A DNA stretch of 64,000 nucleotides from Streptomyces sp. CC228A. Lineage in GTDB: Bacteria; Actinomycetota; Actinomycetes; Streptomycetales; Streptomycetaceae. Positions 1-6,948 of the stretch are shown one piece after another. The notes under the pieces were generated by a model. That model saw nothing but the letters and a program-made list of their open reading frames with translations. It did not search any database and was not told the origin of the DNA. Location of the stretch: the NCBI RefSeq assembly GCF_021390935.1, contig NZ_JAJPUI010000004.1:310001-374000 (forward strand), read 5' to 3'. Position 1 is the first letter of the stretch. Each line of letters opens with the position of its first letter. The translations under genes were made by a program, and so were the position numbers.

Positions 1-5
1 TGCCA
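1..5 (-). CDS. Start of a leftward gene leaving the window (possible integrase)
   Basis: On the minus strand an ATG-GCA is preceded at 7 nt by a good ribosome binding site (AAGGGG), so a gene beginning Met-Ala seems to start here and leave the window. Only the start is visible. Its place next to the repressor at the end of a prophage that otherwise lacks an integrase makes an integrase a natural guess, but nothing in the coding sequence can be seen. Confidence 0.35.
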
Positions 6-87
6 TCGTGCGCCCCTTACTCGGCTCTCGGAGAACCCCAAGTGGAAGTTCAGGGTTACACGTGCGGGAGGTGTGAAGTCAGGGTGG

Positions 88-107
88 GTGTCCAGATTTT
101 TGGCCAC
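88..107. promoter_or_regulatory. Operator-like inverted repeat GTGTCCA-N6-TGGCCAC
   Basis: Seven-base arms around a 6-bp spacer, with one arm mismatch. It lies about 83 bp upstream of the leftward start at position 5. The same 20-mer with one change recurs at 44,785-44,804, also upstream of a leftward gene. Its dyad symmetry suggests a binding site for a dimeric repressor; the alternative is an attachment-site core. Confidence 0.5.
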
Positions 108-151
108 CTGTGGTCACGATTTGATAACGCGGAAAGAGTTGTGCGCGTAGA

Positions 152-628
152 TCAGTCCAGACCCCGCAGCACCCCCCGCCTCCTGAGTACTTCCAGGGCG
201 TACTCCGCTGCGCGCCGACTGATCTCCTGAGCTTCGCCTCCCGAGATGTGTGGGCTGACCATGGTCACCAGATCCATGTTGCCCCGGCGTAGCTCCTCGG
301 AGAGTTCGGCGGCCTCCGTGCTCCGGTCGATCTGGGCGCCCGCGACGAGTTCCGTGCCGTCCGTCAGCGTGATGGAGTCCGCGCCGGCCAGTACGGCGTC
401 GCAGGAGCCAGCTCGCATGCCGAACCCGGCCTCCAGCTTCGCGTACGAGGTGGCGCTGACCCTCTCGCCCCGCTCGATCTTGGTGTACGTCGTGACGGTG
501 AATCCGCAGCGTTCTGCCGCGACCACCTTGTTGGTGATGCCCAGCTGGATGCGCCGCTGGGTCGCAAGCGCCCCGAGTCTCTGTCGGTGGCTGGCGAGGT
601 CATCACTGGTAGGCACCATGCCGCACAT
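152..628 (-). CDS. XRE-family repressor, probable prophage CI-like regulator
   Basis: 158-residue protein with an N-terminal XRE-type helix-turn-helix (about residues 14-70; core GFTVTTYTKIERGER) and a C-terminal helical region that could mediate dimerisation. It is transcribed leftward and faces a rightward small XRE gene across an intergenic region full of inverted operators, the classic layout of a temperate phage immunity switch, so it probably maintains lysogeny. Two ATGs lie three codons apart at the start (MCGM); neither has a strong ribosome binding site, so the start is uncertain and could be leaderless. A prophage repressor is inferred from position; the HTH is seen directly. Confidence 0.75.
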   Translation of the reverse strand: MCGMVPTSDDLASHRQRLGALATQRRIQLGITNKVVAAERCGFTVTTYTKIERGERVSATSYAKLEAGFGMRAGSCDAVLAGADSITLTDGTELVAGAQIDRSTEAAELSEELRRGNMDLVTMVSPHISGGEAQEISRRAAEYALEVLRRRGVLRGLD

Positions 629-678
629 GATGGCAGCTACCTCTAGCTACCGCCATAAACACCTAAGGCTGCGGCCGA

Positions 679-774
679 ATCTCTACGCAGTGCTGCAAGG
701 CGGCGGGGGGTCGCACCTCGGGGAAGGTAGAGATTTCTAGAGGCTACTGGCAAGTATCTCTAGAAATCTCTACC
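679..774. promoter_or_regulatory. Immunity-region operators between divergent XRE genes
   Basis: A 17-bp element, GGTAGAGATTTCTAGAG (726-742), is repeated as its exact reverse complement at 758-774, 15 bp away. A further half-site ATCTCTAC lies at 679-686. The cluster occupies the space between the leftward repressor and the rightward Cro-like gene and should contain both early promoters. Related CTCTA/ATCTCTACC sequences recur at the right end of the prophage (44,897-44,923), so one repressor may act at both ends. Confidence 0.75.
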
Positions 775-796
775 AAGCGGCGCTAGGTTTCTCCAC

Positions 797-1099
797 ATGC
801 ACAGACCCCCAGCCACCTTCCAGGTGGACGGGGCGGCCATCCGCATCCGCCGCAAGCAGCTCGGACTCACCCGCAACCAGTGCGCCGAGGCCGCGGGCAT
901 CACAGGCCCCTACCTCAGTCAGCTGGAGAACGGGGTCAGACGCGACATGCGGCCTCCCACATACACGCGCCTGCGCACCGCCCTACAGATCCAGCCAGAC
1001 GATCAACAGCTCCTCGCGCCTACTGAGGACCCGTACGGAATGGACACTCATGCCCGCCACGAAGGCGTCGACCGCCCGGGCCAAGCCCAGCCCGAGTGA
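797..1099 (+). CDS. Small XRE-family protein, Cro-like
   Basis: 100 residues, nearly all one helix-turn-helix domain (about residues 10-65; motif LTRNQCAEAAGITGPYLSQL, then ENG). It is the first rightward gene after the operator region and diverges from the larger XRE gene, so a Cro-like role in switching to early lytic transcription is likely. The last 50 bp overlap the next gene in another frame. Known: small single-domain XRE proteins fill this place in many temperate phages. Inferred: its antagonism to the repressor. Confidence 0.7.
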   Translation: MHRPPATFQVDGAAIRIRRKQLGLTRNQCAEAAGITGPYLSQLENGVRRDMRPPTYTRLRTALQIQPDDQQLLAPTEDPYGMDTHARHEGVDRPGQAQPE

Positions 1100-1397
1100 A
1101 CCGATCCTGGAGCGCTACTACAACGTCAAGCAGGCCACCGTCCGCCTCGGCCTCGCCACCGAAGCCGAGGACGACACCCGCGGACAGAAGTGGCTCCGCG
1201 ACGGCTTCAACCGCCCGCACGACGGAAGCAAGGGGACGCCGTTCCCCGGCCAGTACATGGCACAGCAGCTGATGTTCAGTGAGTCGGATCTCGCCGCCAT
1301 CGCTGCCATCGCGCGTGACGAGACGAGCATCCGCAGCCGTCGCCGTATGAGCACCCGGCGTCAGCGGCGGAAGCCGACCTCTCTCAACGCCGCCTGA
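1050..1397 (+). CDS. Putative excisionase-like/winged-HTH protein
   Basis: 115-residue basic protein. The middle (about residues 20-95) reads like a MerR/excisionase-type winged helix with an ERYYNVKQATVRLGL start; the tail is Arg/Ser-rich and could contact DNA. It overlaps the Cro-like gene by 50 bp. Its place directly behind the immunity switch is where excisionases or early regulators lie. No enzyme motif is visible and the fold assignment is tentative. Confidence 0.5.
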   Translation: MPATKASTARAKPSPSEPILERYYNVKQATVRLGLATEAEDDTRGQKWLRDGFNRPHDGSKGTPFPGQYMAQQLMFSESDLAAIAAIARDETSIRSRRRMSTRRQRRKPTSLNAA

Positions 1398-1481
1398 CCA
1401 CATGAAGCGGGGCCGCGGGGCCATGCCCGGCCCGCAGCGACCCCTCGGCACCTCTACCACGCACAGAGAGAAGAGGACACC

Positions 1482-1865
1482 GTGGCTACACAGCCTACCG
1501 ACCTCCCCGGCCAGGCCGGGTTCACCAGCTCCATCCCCCTCATCCCGACCCCAGCGCTGTCCCCGCTGAGCGCGCAGTTGCGCGGCTACATGGCGGCGCT
1601 CTCGGCCGCGGAGCACGTGCTGTCGTCCTCGCCCGTCCTGCCCGCGTCCGTGTCGGTTGAGCGAGCGTCGTGGGCGGAGTCGCCGATCGTGCGCGTCTAC
1701 TTCCACTACGACCCGGAGGCGGTCCGCGTGTTCGCGGAGCGGTTCGGGTGCGCGGTGTCGGTGGAGGAGCGCGGCAGGAGCGTGTACACCGCGGCGACCG
1801 GTGTGGTCTGCGGCGTGCGGTTCGAGGCGTGGGCGCTGACGCCCGCCGAGGCGGTGGCGGAGTGA
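1482..1865 (+). CDS. Hypothetical phage early protein
   Basis: 127 residues from a GTG start with an upstream AGAGAAGAGG ribosome binding site. The N-terminus is Pro/Ser-rich and the C-terminal half looks like a small alpha/beta fold with hydrophobic strands. No motif is recognised. It is the first of a run of early genes in which each start overlaps the previous stop by 4 bp (GTGA), so it is cotranslated with those that follow. Confidence 0.6.
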   Translation: MATQPTDLPGQAGFTSSIPLIPTPALSPLSAQLRGYMAALSAAEHVLSSSPVLPASVSVERASWAESPIVRVYFHYDPEAVRVFAERFGCAVSVEERGRSVYTAATGVVCGVRFEAWALTPAEAVAE

Positions 1866-2278
1866 ACGCGCGGCGGGTGAGTACGGCGGCTGGCGTGATC
1901 TTGGCCGCGATGAAGACGCGGCAGACGGCGGCGGGGATCGCGGCGTCGCTGGAGGCGGCGTGCATGCTCCAGTCGCCGGAGACCGCGGCGGAGATGCGCC
2001 GGTTGCGGGAGCGGGTGGCGGAGCTGGAGGCGCGGGTCGGGGACGGGTCGACGCGGTGCGTGGACGAGGACCCGGTGGTGTACACGCTGACGGACGCCGC
2101 GGTGGAGATGCTCGCCGAACGCTCCCCGTCCGCCGCTGAGCGGCACGCCCCGGGCGCGTGCCAGTGCCGTACGGACCGGGACGGCGACGGCCGGGGCTGG
2201 ATCAAGTACCGGGGCCGGGACGGGGAGTTCGTCGGGCTGCGGTGCCGGGACCACGGCGAGCCGGGGGTGGGGTCGTGA
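1862..2278 (+). CDS. Hypothetical protein with coiled coil and zinc-ribbon-like tail
   Basis: 138 residues from a GTG that overlaps the previous stop (GTGA). It has a short leucine-heptad segment (MRRLRERVAELEARV, about residues 42-56), an acidic middle, and a C-terminal region with Cys residues (ACQCR and later RCRDH) that may bind zinc. No function is recognised. It sits in the translationally coupled early operon. Confidence 0.55.
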   Translation: MNARRVSTAAGVILAAMKTRQTAAGIAASLEAACMLQSPETAAEMRRLRERVAELEARVGDGSTRCVDEDPVVYTLTDAAVEMLAERSPSAAERHAPGACQCRTDRDGDGRGWIKYRGRDGEFVGLRCRDHGEPGVGS

Positions 2279-2361
2279 CCGTCGTCGCCTGGCTGCTGCT
2301 CCTCGCCGGCCTCACGGCCGTCTACCTCGCCCTTCAGGTCCTGCTCGGGGGTACCCGGTGA
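2275..2361 (+). CDS. 28-residue single-pass membrane miniprotein
   Basis: Encodes MTVVAWLLLLAGLTA followed by a further hydrophobic stretch and a short GGTR tail: one transmembrane helix filling most of the protein. GTG start and stop both overlap neighbours by 4 bp (GTGA at each side), which is the main evidence that it is translated. Role unknown. Confidence 0.5.
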   Translation: MTVVAWLLLLAGLTAVYLALQVLLGGTR

Positions 2362-2594
2362 GCGCCGAGCGTCTTCAGCTGCTGCGGGCCGCGGTCCGCG
2401 ACTACCAGGGCGAGTGGACCACCCACCGCGTGCAGCACTTCTACCGGGCCCGCGGTGTCGACGCGCCGAAGCGCGCGACGGCCCGTGCTGGCCTGGCCCA
2501 GCTCGTCCGTGAGGGGCTACTGCTCCTGGACGACACGACCCCGTGGCGGCGAGTGTTCCGCCTCAACCGCATCTCCACGAGGGGAGCCGCGTGA
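2358..2594 (+). CDS. Small winged-helix-like early protein
   Basis: 78 residues starting at an overlapping GTG. The pattern YQGEWTTHRVQHFYRARG, then ATARAGLAQLVREGLL and a final strand, resembles a compact winged helix-turn-helix in which the second helix would be the recognition helix. No ligand or catalytic residues are visible. It is coupled to the genes on both sides. Confidence 0.55.
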   Translation: MSAERLQLLRAAVRDYQGEWTTHRVQHFYRARGVDAPKRATARAGLAQLVREGLLLLDDTTPWRRVFRLNRISTRGAA

Positions 2595-2893
2595 TGGCCC
2601 GTTGGCCGAAGCGTCCCCACGCCGACCACATCACGAGTGCCGCCCGGATGCTGCGGCAACCCGGGGAGTGGGTGCGGGTGCACAGCTACCGGGCGTCGTA
2701 TACCGCGGACAGCACCGCTCACCGGATCCGTACGGGGGACTTGATCCTGCCGTACCAGCCCGCGGGGGCGTTCGAGGCGCGGGTGCTGCTGTCGGACGAC
2801 GAGTGCGTGGTGTACGGCCGGTACGTCGGTCTGGACCGGGTGTGGGCGGACGCGGTGCGGTCCCTGGCCGCGGGGGCCGGTGAGGTCCGGTGA
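2594..2893 (+). CDS. Hypothetical early protein
   Basis: 99 residues; the ATG shares one base with the preceding TGA. A compact alpha/beta protein with basic N-terminus (MARWPKRPHAD) and a central segment of alternating hydrophobic and Arg/Tyr residues. It resembles small phage proteins of unknown role in lacking motifs. Strongly coupled to its neighbours, so expressed with the RecE/RecT genes downstream. Confidence 0.55.
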   Translation: MARWPKRPHADHITSAARMLRQPGEWVRVHSYRASYTADSTAHRIRTGDLILPYQPAGAFEARVLLSDDECVVYGRYVGLDRVWADAVRSLAAGAGEVR

Positions 2894-3111
2894 TCGGCCG
2901 CTTCTGTGACTGCGGCGAGTGGCCGCACGCCCTGGGCTGCATGGCCCTGACTCTGCCGGCCGCGACGGACGCCGACCTCGGTGACCTGGTGGCGGCGGAG
3001 GACGGCTACCCCGCCTGCCTGGCCGCGATCCGGCACCCCTCCCACGCCGCGACCCGCCGCTACTTCGCCGCCCACCCGCTGCCCCACCAGACCGACCGGA
3101 GGACCGCGTGA
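2890..3111 (+). CDS. Small Cys-containing early protein
   Basis: 73 residues from an overlapping GTG. The N-terminus CDCGEWPHALGC holds three Cys and a His and could form a zinc knuckle; the rest is an alpha-helical segment followed by a His/Pro-rich tail. No family recognised. It precedes the Ala/Trp-repeat gene with a 4-bp overlap. Confidence 0.5.
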   Translation: MIGRFCDCGEWPHALGCMALTLPAATDADLGDLVAAEDGYPACLAAIRHPSHAATRRYFAAHPLPHQTDRRTA

Positions 3112-3887
3112 CCATCGACTTGTCTGTACTGACCCTCGGCCAGGGGCAGCACGCTACCCGCGACGACGGGGTGTGCCTGCTGGAGGCTGTCGCCTGGTGG
3201 GCGGGCGAGAGCCACAGCGACGCCCCGCAGTGCGTGAGCCCCGTCCTGGGGGCGTTCGGCCGCAACCTGAACGACGCCCTGCCGCACAGCCTGCGGCAGG
3301 AGCTGGTGCCGCTGGTGCCGCTGATGGCCGGTACCGCCGGCGACGGCCGAGACGAGAAGCGCGGCTACCTGGCGGTGGACTGGCTGATCCGCACGTATCT
3401 GCCGGCATGGCTGGATGTGGCGGGCCTGGATGTGGAGGCGGCACAGGTGCGGGGGCTGCCGCAGATCGTGGACATCGGGTCGGCCGAGGCGGCTGGTCTG
3501 GTGGTCCGTGCGGTGCGCGAGAAGGCACGCATCGCCAGGGCCGCCGCCAGGGCCGCTGCCAGTGCCGCTGCCTGGGCCGCTGCCTGGGCCGCTGCCTGGG
3601 ACGCCGCCAGGGCCGCCGCCAGTGCCGCCGCCTGGGACGCCGCCAGGGCCGCTGCCTGGGACGCCGCCAGGGCCGCCGCCGGGACCGCTGCCTGGGACGC
3701 CGCCAGGGCCGCCGCCAGTGCCGCCGCCAGGGCCGCTGCCTGGGACGCCGCCGGGACCGCTGCCTGGGACGCCGCCAGTGCCGCACTCCAGCCCACCGTC
3801 ACCACCCTCCAGCGCAGTGCCATCACCCTCCTCCACCACATGACCACCGGGAGCCACATCGACGTGATCGGCGGTGGTGCCGGATGA
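3108..3887 (+). CDS. Early protein with Ala-rich WDAARAAA repeats
   Basis: 259 residues. The first ~140 form an ordinary globular domain (VCLLEAVAWWAGE; YLAVDWLIRTYLPAWLDVA), which seems typical of a phage family known mainly for its repeats. Residues ~143-225 are almost only Ala with regularly spaced Trp, Asp and Arg (units such as AAWDAARAAA), predicted as one long amphipathic helix or solenoid. The C-terminus is a short helical cap. Function unknown; similar Ala/Trp repeat proteins occur in other actinophages and plasmids. Repeat number is likely to vary between relatives because the DNA is a tandem array. Confidence 0.6.
   Translation: MTIDLSVLTLGQGQHATRDDGVCLLEAVAWWAGESHSDAPQCVSPVLGAFGRNLNDALPHSLRQELVPLVPLMAGTAGDGRDEKRGYLAVDWLIRTYLPAWLDVAGLDVEAAQVRGLPQIVDIGSAEAAGLVVRAVREKARIARAAARAAASAAAWAAAWAAAWDAARAAASAAAWDAARAAAWDAARAAAGTAAWDAARAAASAAARAAAWDAAGTAAWDAASAALQPTVTTLQRSAITLLHHMTTGSHIDVIGGGAG
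3534..3782 (+). repeat. In-frame tandem repeats coding Ala/Trp/Asp/Arg
   Basis: Imperfect 12-15-bp units built from GCC-TGG-GAC-GCC-GCC and AGG-GCC-GCC are repeated across about 250 bp and stay in frame. Slippage would change repeat number by whole codons, so length variants should keep the gene open. Confidence 0.85.
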
Positions 3888-4780
3888 CGACCGCACCCGT
3901 GCAGGCCGGGGCCGCGCAGGCCCCGGCCGCCGGGCCCGACCCGATCGAGCCCGGCATCCACTACGACCTCCCCGCCGACCAGTACCACGCCGACCCCGGC
4001 TCCCTTTCCTCCACTGGCGCCCGCCGTCTGCTGGCCGCGTGCCCGGCCGTGTTCCGGTACGAGCAGGACCACCCCCAGCCCCACAAGCCGGCGTTCGACC
4101 TGGGGACAGCCGCGCACCGGCTCGTTCTCGGCGACGGCCCCAAGCTGGTGTGCGTCGACGCCGACGACTGGCGCACCAAGGCCGCCCGCGCCGAGCGGGA
4201 CGAGGTGTACGCCGCCGGCGGGGTGCCGCTCCTGCCCCCGGAGTACGAGCAGGTCCACGCGATGGCCGACGCGCTGCGCCGCCACCCGCTCGCCGCGGCC
4301 CTGTTCGCCCCCGGAAGCGGGCGGCCGGAGGTGTCGCTGTTCTGGCGGGACGAGCCGACCGGCGTGATGCGGCGGGCCCGCCTGGACTGGCTGCGCCACC
4401 GCCGGGACGGGCGGCTGATCGTGCCGGACTACAAGACGGCCCGCGACGCATCCCCCGAGGGGATCGCCCGAGCGGTGGCGGACCACGGCTACCACCAGCA
4501 GGCCGCCTGGTACCTCGACGGGGTCCGCGCGCTCGGCCTCGACCAGGCACCCGCGTTCGTGTTCGTGGTGCAGGAGAAGACGCCGCCGTACGTCGTCACC
4601 GTCGTCGAGCTGGACTCGATCGCGATGCGGATCGGCGCCGCGAAGAACCGCCGCGCCATCGACACCTACGCGCGCTGCGTCAAGTCCGGGCACTGGCCCG
4701 GCTACGCCGACACCGCCACCCCCCTCTACCTCTCCCTGCCCACCTGGGCGCAGATCCGCGACACCGAGGAGTACCTGTGA
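3884..4780 (+). CDS. PD-(D/E)XK exonuclease, RecE/ExoVIII-like
   Basis: 298 residues. Contains the hallmarks of the phage RecE-like family: a GTAAHRL motif (residues 74-80), RARLDWL with a likely metal ligand Asp168, the PDYK motif (Asp182, Lys184), and a following HGYHQQAAWY helix. It would digest double-stranded DNA from ends to give 3' single strands for the RecT annealase encoded two genes downstream. The intervening gene is an HNH nuclease. Start chosen at the ATG that overlaps the previous stop (ATGA). RecE-RecT recombination of the phage genome is a known pairing; the function here is inferred from motifs and context. Confidence 0.85.
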   Translation: MTTAPVQAGAAQAPAAGPDPIEPGIHYDLPADQYHADPGSLSSTGARRLLAACPAVFRYEQDHPQPHKPAFDLGTAAHRLVLGDGPKLVCVDADDWRTKAARAERDEVYAAGGVPLLPPEYEQVHAMADALRRHPLAAALFAPGSGRPEVSLFWRDEPTGVMRRARLDWLRHRRDGRLIVPDYKTARDASPEGIARAVADHGYHQQAAWYLDGVRALGLDQAPAFVFVVQEKTPPYVVTVVELDSIAMRIGAAKNRRAIDTYARCVKSGHWPGYADTATPLYLSLPTWAQIRDTEEYL

Positions 4781-5211
4781 GGCGCATAACCCCCCTCGCG
4801 GACCGCCTCTTCCCCCGCGTCGAACTGGCCGGCTCCTGCTGGGTTTGGACCGGCGCCAGCAACCGCGGCGGATACGGCGTCATCAGCCGCGGCCGGCGCG
4901 ACGGAACAACCGTGGTGCACCGCGCGGTGTGGGAGCTTCTCGTCGGCCCCATCCCCGACGGGCTGGAGCTCGACCACCTGTGCCGTGTCCGGTCCTGCTG
5001 CAACCCCGACCACCTGGAGCCGGTGAGCCGCGCGGTGAACGTCGCGCGCGGCGCCCAGGCCGCCGGGGTCCCGCGTCGGTCCGCCTGCCGGAACGGCCAC
5101 CCGTTCACGCCCGACAACACCCTGCCGAACGGCAGCCACGGCCGAGCCTGCCGCGCCTGCCACAACGCCGCCAACCGCCGGTACCGCGCCCGAAAGAAGA
5201 CCGCCGCATGA
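4777..5211 (+). CDS. HNH endonuclease
   Basis: 144 residues from an overlapping GTG. The core VVHRAVWE (His48), LELDHLCR (Asp66-His67) and CCNPDHLEP (His79) fits the HNH_3 family with a Cys-based zinc site, and a second Cys/His cluster (CRNGH and CRACH) follows at residues 104-129. It sits between RecE-like and RecT genes. It may be a free-standing homing endonuclease or a component of phage DNA processing; the sequence does not say which. Confidence 0.85.
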   Translation: MRRITPLADRLFPRVELAGSCWVWTGASNRGGYGVISRGRRDGTTVVHRAVWELLVGPIPDGLELDHLCRVRSCCNPDHLEPVSRAVNVARGAQAAGVPRRSACRNGHPFTPDNTLPNGSHGRACRACHNAANRRYRARKKTAA

Positions 5212-5972
5212 CCGAGATCGCCATCCACGAAGACCAGACCATCGCCACCCGCGCCGACGTGCCGCTGGCCGACCGACCGGAGCCCATGACCAGCGAGCTG
5301 CTGCTGTGGGTGCAGGAGGCGCGGCAGGCCGCGCAGATCGCTACATCGCTGGCGAAGACGTCGTTCGTCCCGGCTTCCCTGCGGGGGAAGCCCGAGGACA
5401 TCACGGCCGCGATCCTCGCCGGGCAGGAGCTGGGTCTCCGGCCGATGGCGACGCTCCGTTCGATGGACGTCATTCAGGGGACCCCGGCGCTGCGGGCCCA
5501 CGCGATGCGGGGCCTGGTCCAGTCTCACGGGCACAGCGTCCAGCTCGTCGAGTCCACGCCGCAGTACTGCCAAATGCGGGGCCGCCGCAAGGGCGAGGAG
5601 GAGTGGCAGGTCGTCGAGTGGGACCTGGACCGCGCGGGCGGGCTCGGACTCCTCAGTAAGTCGGAGTGGAAGAAGCAGCCGAAGACGATGCTCGTCGCCC
5701 GCGCGACGGGGGAGATCTGCCGGCTGATCGCCTCCGACGTGCTGCACGCCATGCCGTACGCCGCCGAGGAACTGGCGACGGCGGGCGACGGAGAGTTCGC
5801 CGAGCGCGTGGCCGCGCCCCGAGTCAGCGCCGACGAGATCCTCGGCCCGGACGCCGAGGCCGCCAGCCCCGGCGGCGCCCCGCGCGTGACCGCCGACGAA
5901 CTCACCGCCGGGGGTGAGCAGTCCGACTGGCCGTCGGCCGCCGAGCCGGGCTCGAAGGGCGGTGACCGGTGA
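5208..5972 (+). CDS. recT: RecT-family single-strand annealing protein
   Basis: 254 residues. Typical RecT features are the LRGKPEDITAAILAGQELGL segment near residues 58-78, then PMATLRSMDVIQG and the LLSKSEWKKQPKTMLVARA region near 150-168, which precede a disordered acidic tail (from about 200) of the kind that recruits partner proteins. Works with the RecE-like exonuclease: coats 3' tails and anneals them to complementary strands. Start is the ATG overlapping the HNH stop. Confidence 0.9.
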   Translation: MTEIAIHEDQTIATRADVPLADRPEPMTSELLLWVQEARQAAQIATSLAKTSFVPASLRGKPEDITAAILAGQELGLRPMATLRSMDVIQGTPALRAHAMRGLVQSHGHSVQLVESTPQYCQMRGRRKGEEEWQVVEWDLDRAGGLGLLSKSEWKKQPKTMLVARATGEICRLIASDVLHAMPYAAEELATAGDGEFAERVAAPRVSADEILGPDAEAASPGGAPRVTADELTAGGEQSDWPSAAEPGSKGGDR

Positions 5973-6322
5973 TGCGTCTCATCCGCCGCCTCCGTACCGC
6001 CCAGACCGTCATCACCGCCCAGGCTGCCCGGATCCGGGAGTTGGAGCAGCAGCTCGCCGCCGAGCAGGACCGGGCCCGGACCCTGGCCCGCACCGGTGAC
6101 CCGCACCTCGTCGACGACCTGGACCGGCAGATCCGCGTCCTGCACTCGACGGTGGCCGAGCTGCGTGCCGGCCGCCCCGACGACGCGCAGACCGCGGAGC
6201 TGCGGCGCCGCCTGCACCTGGAGCGCCGGACTGCCCGCGAGCTGCACGACCGGCTCGCCCTGCTACAGGCCGCGAACGAGGCCGCCGCGCGCGCCAGCTA
6301 CGACCGGCGGTGGGCCGCGTGA
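5969..6322 (+). CDS. Coiled-coil early protein
   Basis: 117 residues, strongly heptad-patterned throughout (IRELEQQLAAEQDRARTLA; later LRRRLHLERRTARELHDRL), so mainly a long alpha-helical coiled coil. Either the GTG overlapping the recT stop or the ATG three bases later can be the start. No catalytic residues. Unknown role; a structural partner of the recombination or replication proteins is possible. Confidence 0.6.
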   Translation: MMRLIRRLRTAQTVITAQAARIRELEQQLAAEQDRARTLARTGDPHLVDDLDRQIRVLHSTVAELRAGRPDDAQTAELRRRLHLERRTARELHDRLALLQAANEAAARASYDRRWAA

Positions 6323-6948
6323 CCGCCACCCAGACCCCCGCGGCCGGGACGAGCCTGACTCTCCCGGCCGCGGCCGGGGCCACCCGCAGCGCTGCGTGGC
6401 AGGACCGCGCGGCCTGCCGCGGGCTGGCCGACGACACCATGTACCCCCATCCCACCGACGCCGCCGGCATCGAAACCGCCCGCCGCGACTACTGCAACCT
6501 CTGCCCCGTCCGCATCGAGTGCCTGACCGCCGCCCTCGATAACGAGGGCTCGGCCGCGGCCAGGCACCGGCACGGAATCTGCGCCGGCACCACGCCCGAA
6601 CAGCGCGCCTACATGCACACCCTGCTCCGGCAGGGCCGCTCCCGGGCGGAAGTGTTCGCCTCCGCCCTGATGCCGCCGCGGCGCCGCCGTCGGTCCTTGG
6701 ACGGGATCCGGGAGTACTACGAGGAGCACGCGGCCCCGGCCGACCTCGACGGGCACCGGGTGTGGTCGGGGAAGAACGGGCTGGACCTGGCCGGACGGGT
6801 CTACACCCCTAACCAGGTCGCCTTCATGGTCACCCGCCGCCGTGCTCCGCAGGGGTGGGTTCGCCGCACCTGCGACGTGGCCCGCTGTGTCGCGCACCTC
6901 GCGGACGAGCGGGACCGCGTCCAGCAGGACGGGAGGGCCGCCGCATGA
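6319..6948 (+). CDS. Phage WhiB-like iron-sulfur regulator with C-terminal extension
   Basis: 209 residues. The N-terminal half carries the WhiB signature: Cys33, then Cys59-x2-Cys62-x5-Cys68, which in this family binds a [4Fe-4S] cluster. The canonical GVWGG turn appears as GICAG (HGICAGTTPEQR). A second ~100-residue region with Arg-rich helices (PPRRRRRS) and two extra Cys follows, which host WhiB proteins usually lack. Phage WhiB proteins (for example from mycobacteriophage TM4) are known to interfere with host WhiB regulation; that role is inferred here. GTG start overlaps the previous stop. Confidence 0.85.
   Translation: MTATQTPAAGTSLTLPAAAGATRSAAWQDRAACRGLADDTMYPHPTDAAGIETARRDYCNLCPVRIECLTAALDNEGSAAARHRHGICAGTTPEQRAYMHTLLRQGRSRAEVFASALMPPRRRRRSLDGIREYYEEHAAPADLDGHRVWSGKNGLDLAGRVYTPNQVAFMVTRRRAPQGWVRRTCDVARCVAHLADERDRVQQDGRAAA

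Noticed and set aside
42..230. Open frame at the left edge on the plus strand
   Set aside because: Overlaps operators and the repressor 3' end, no ribosome binding site, translation without family likeness.
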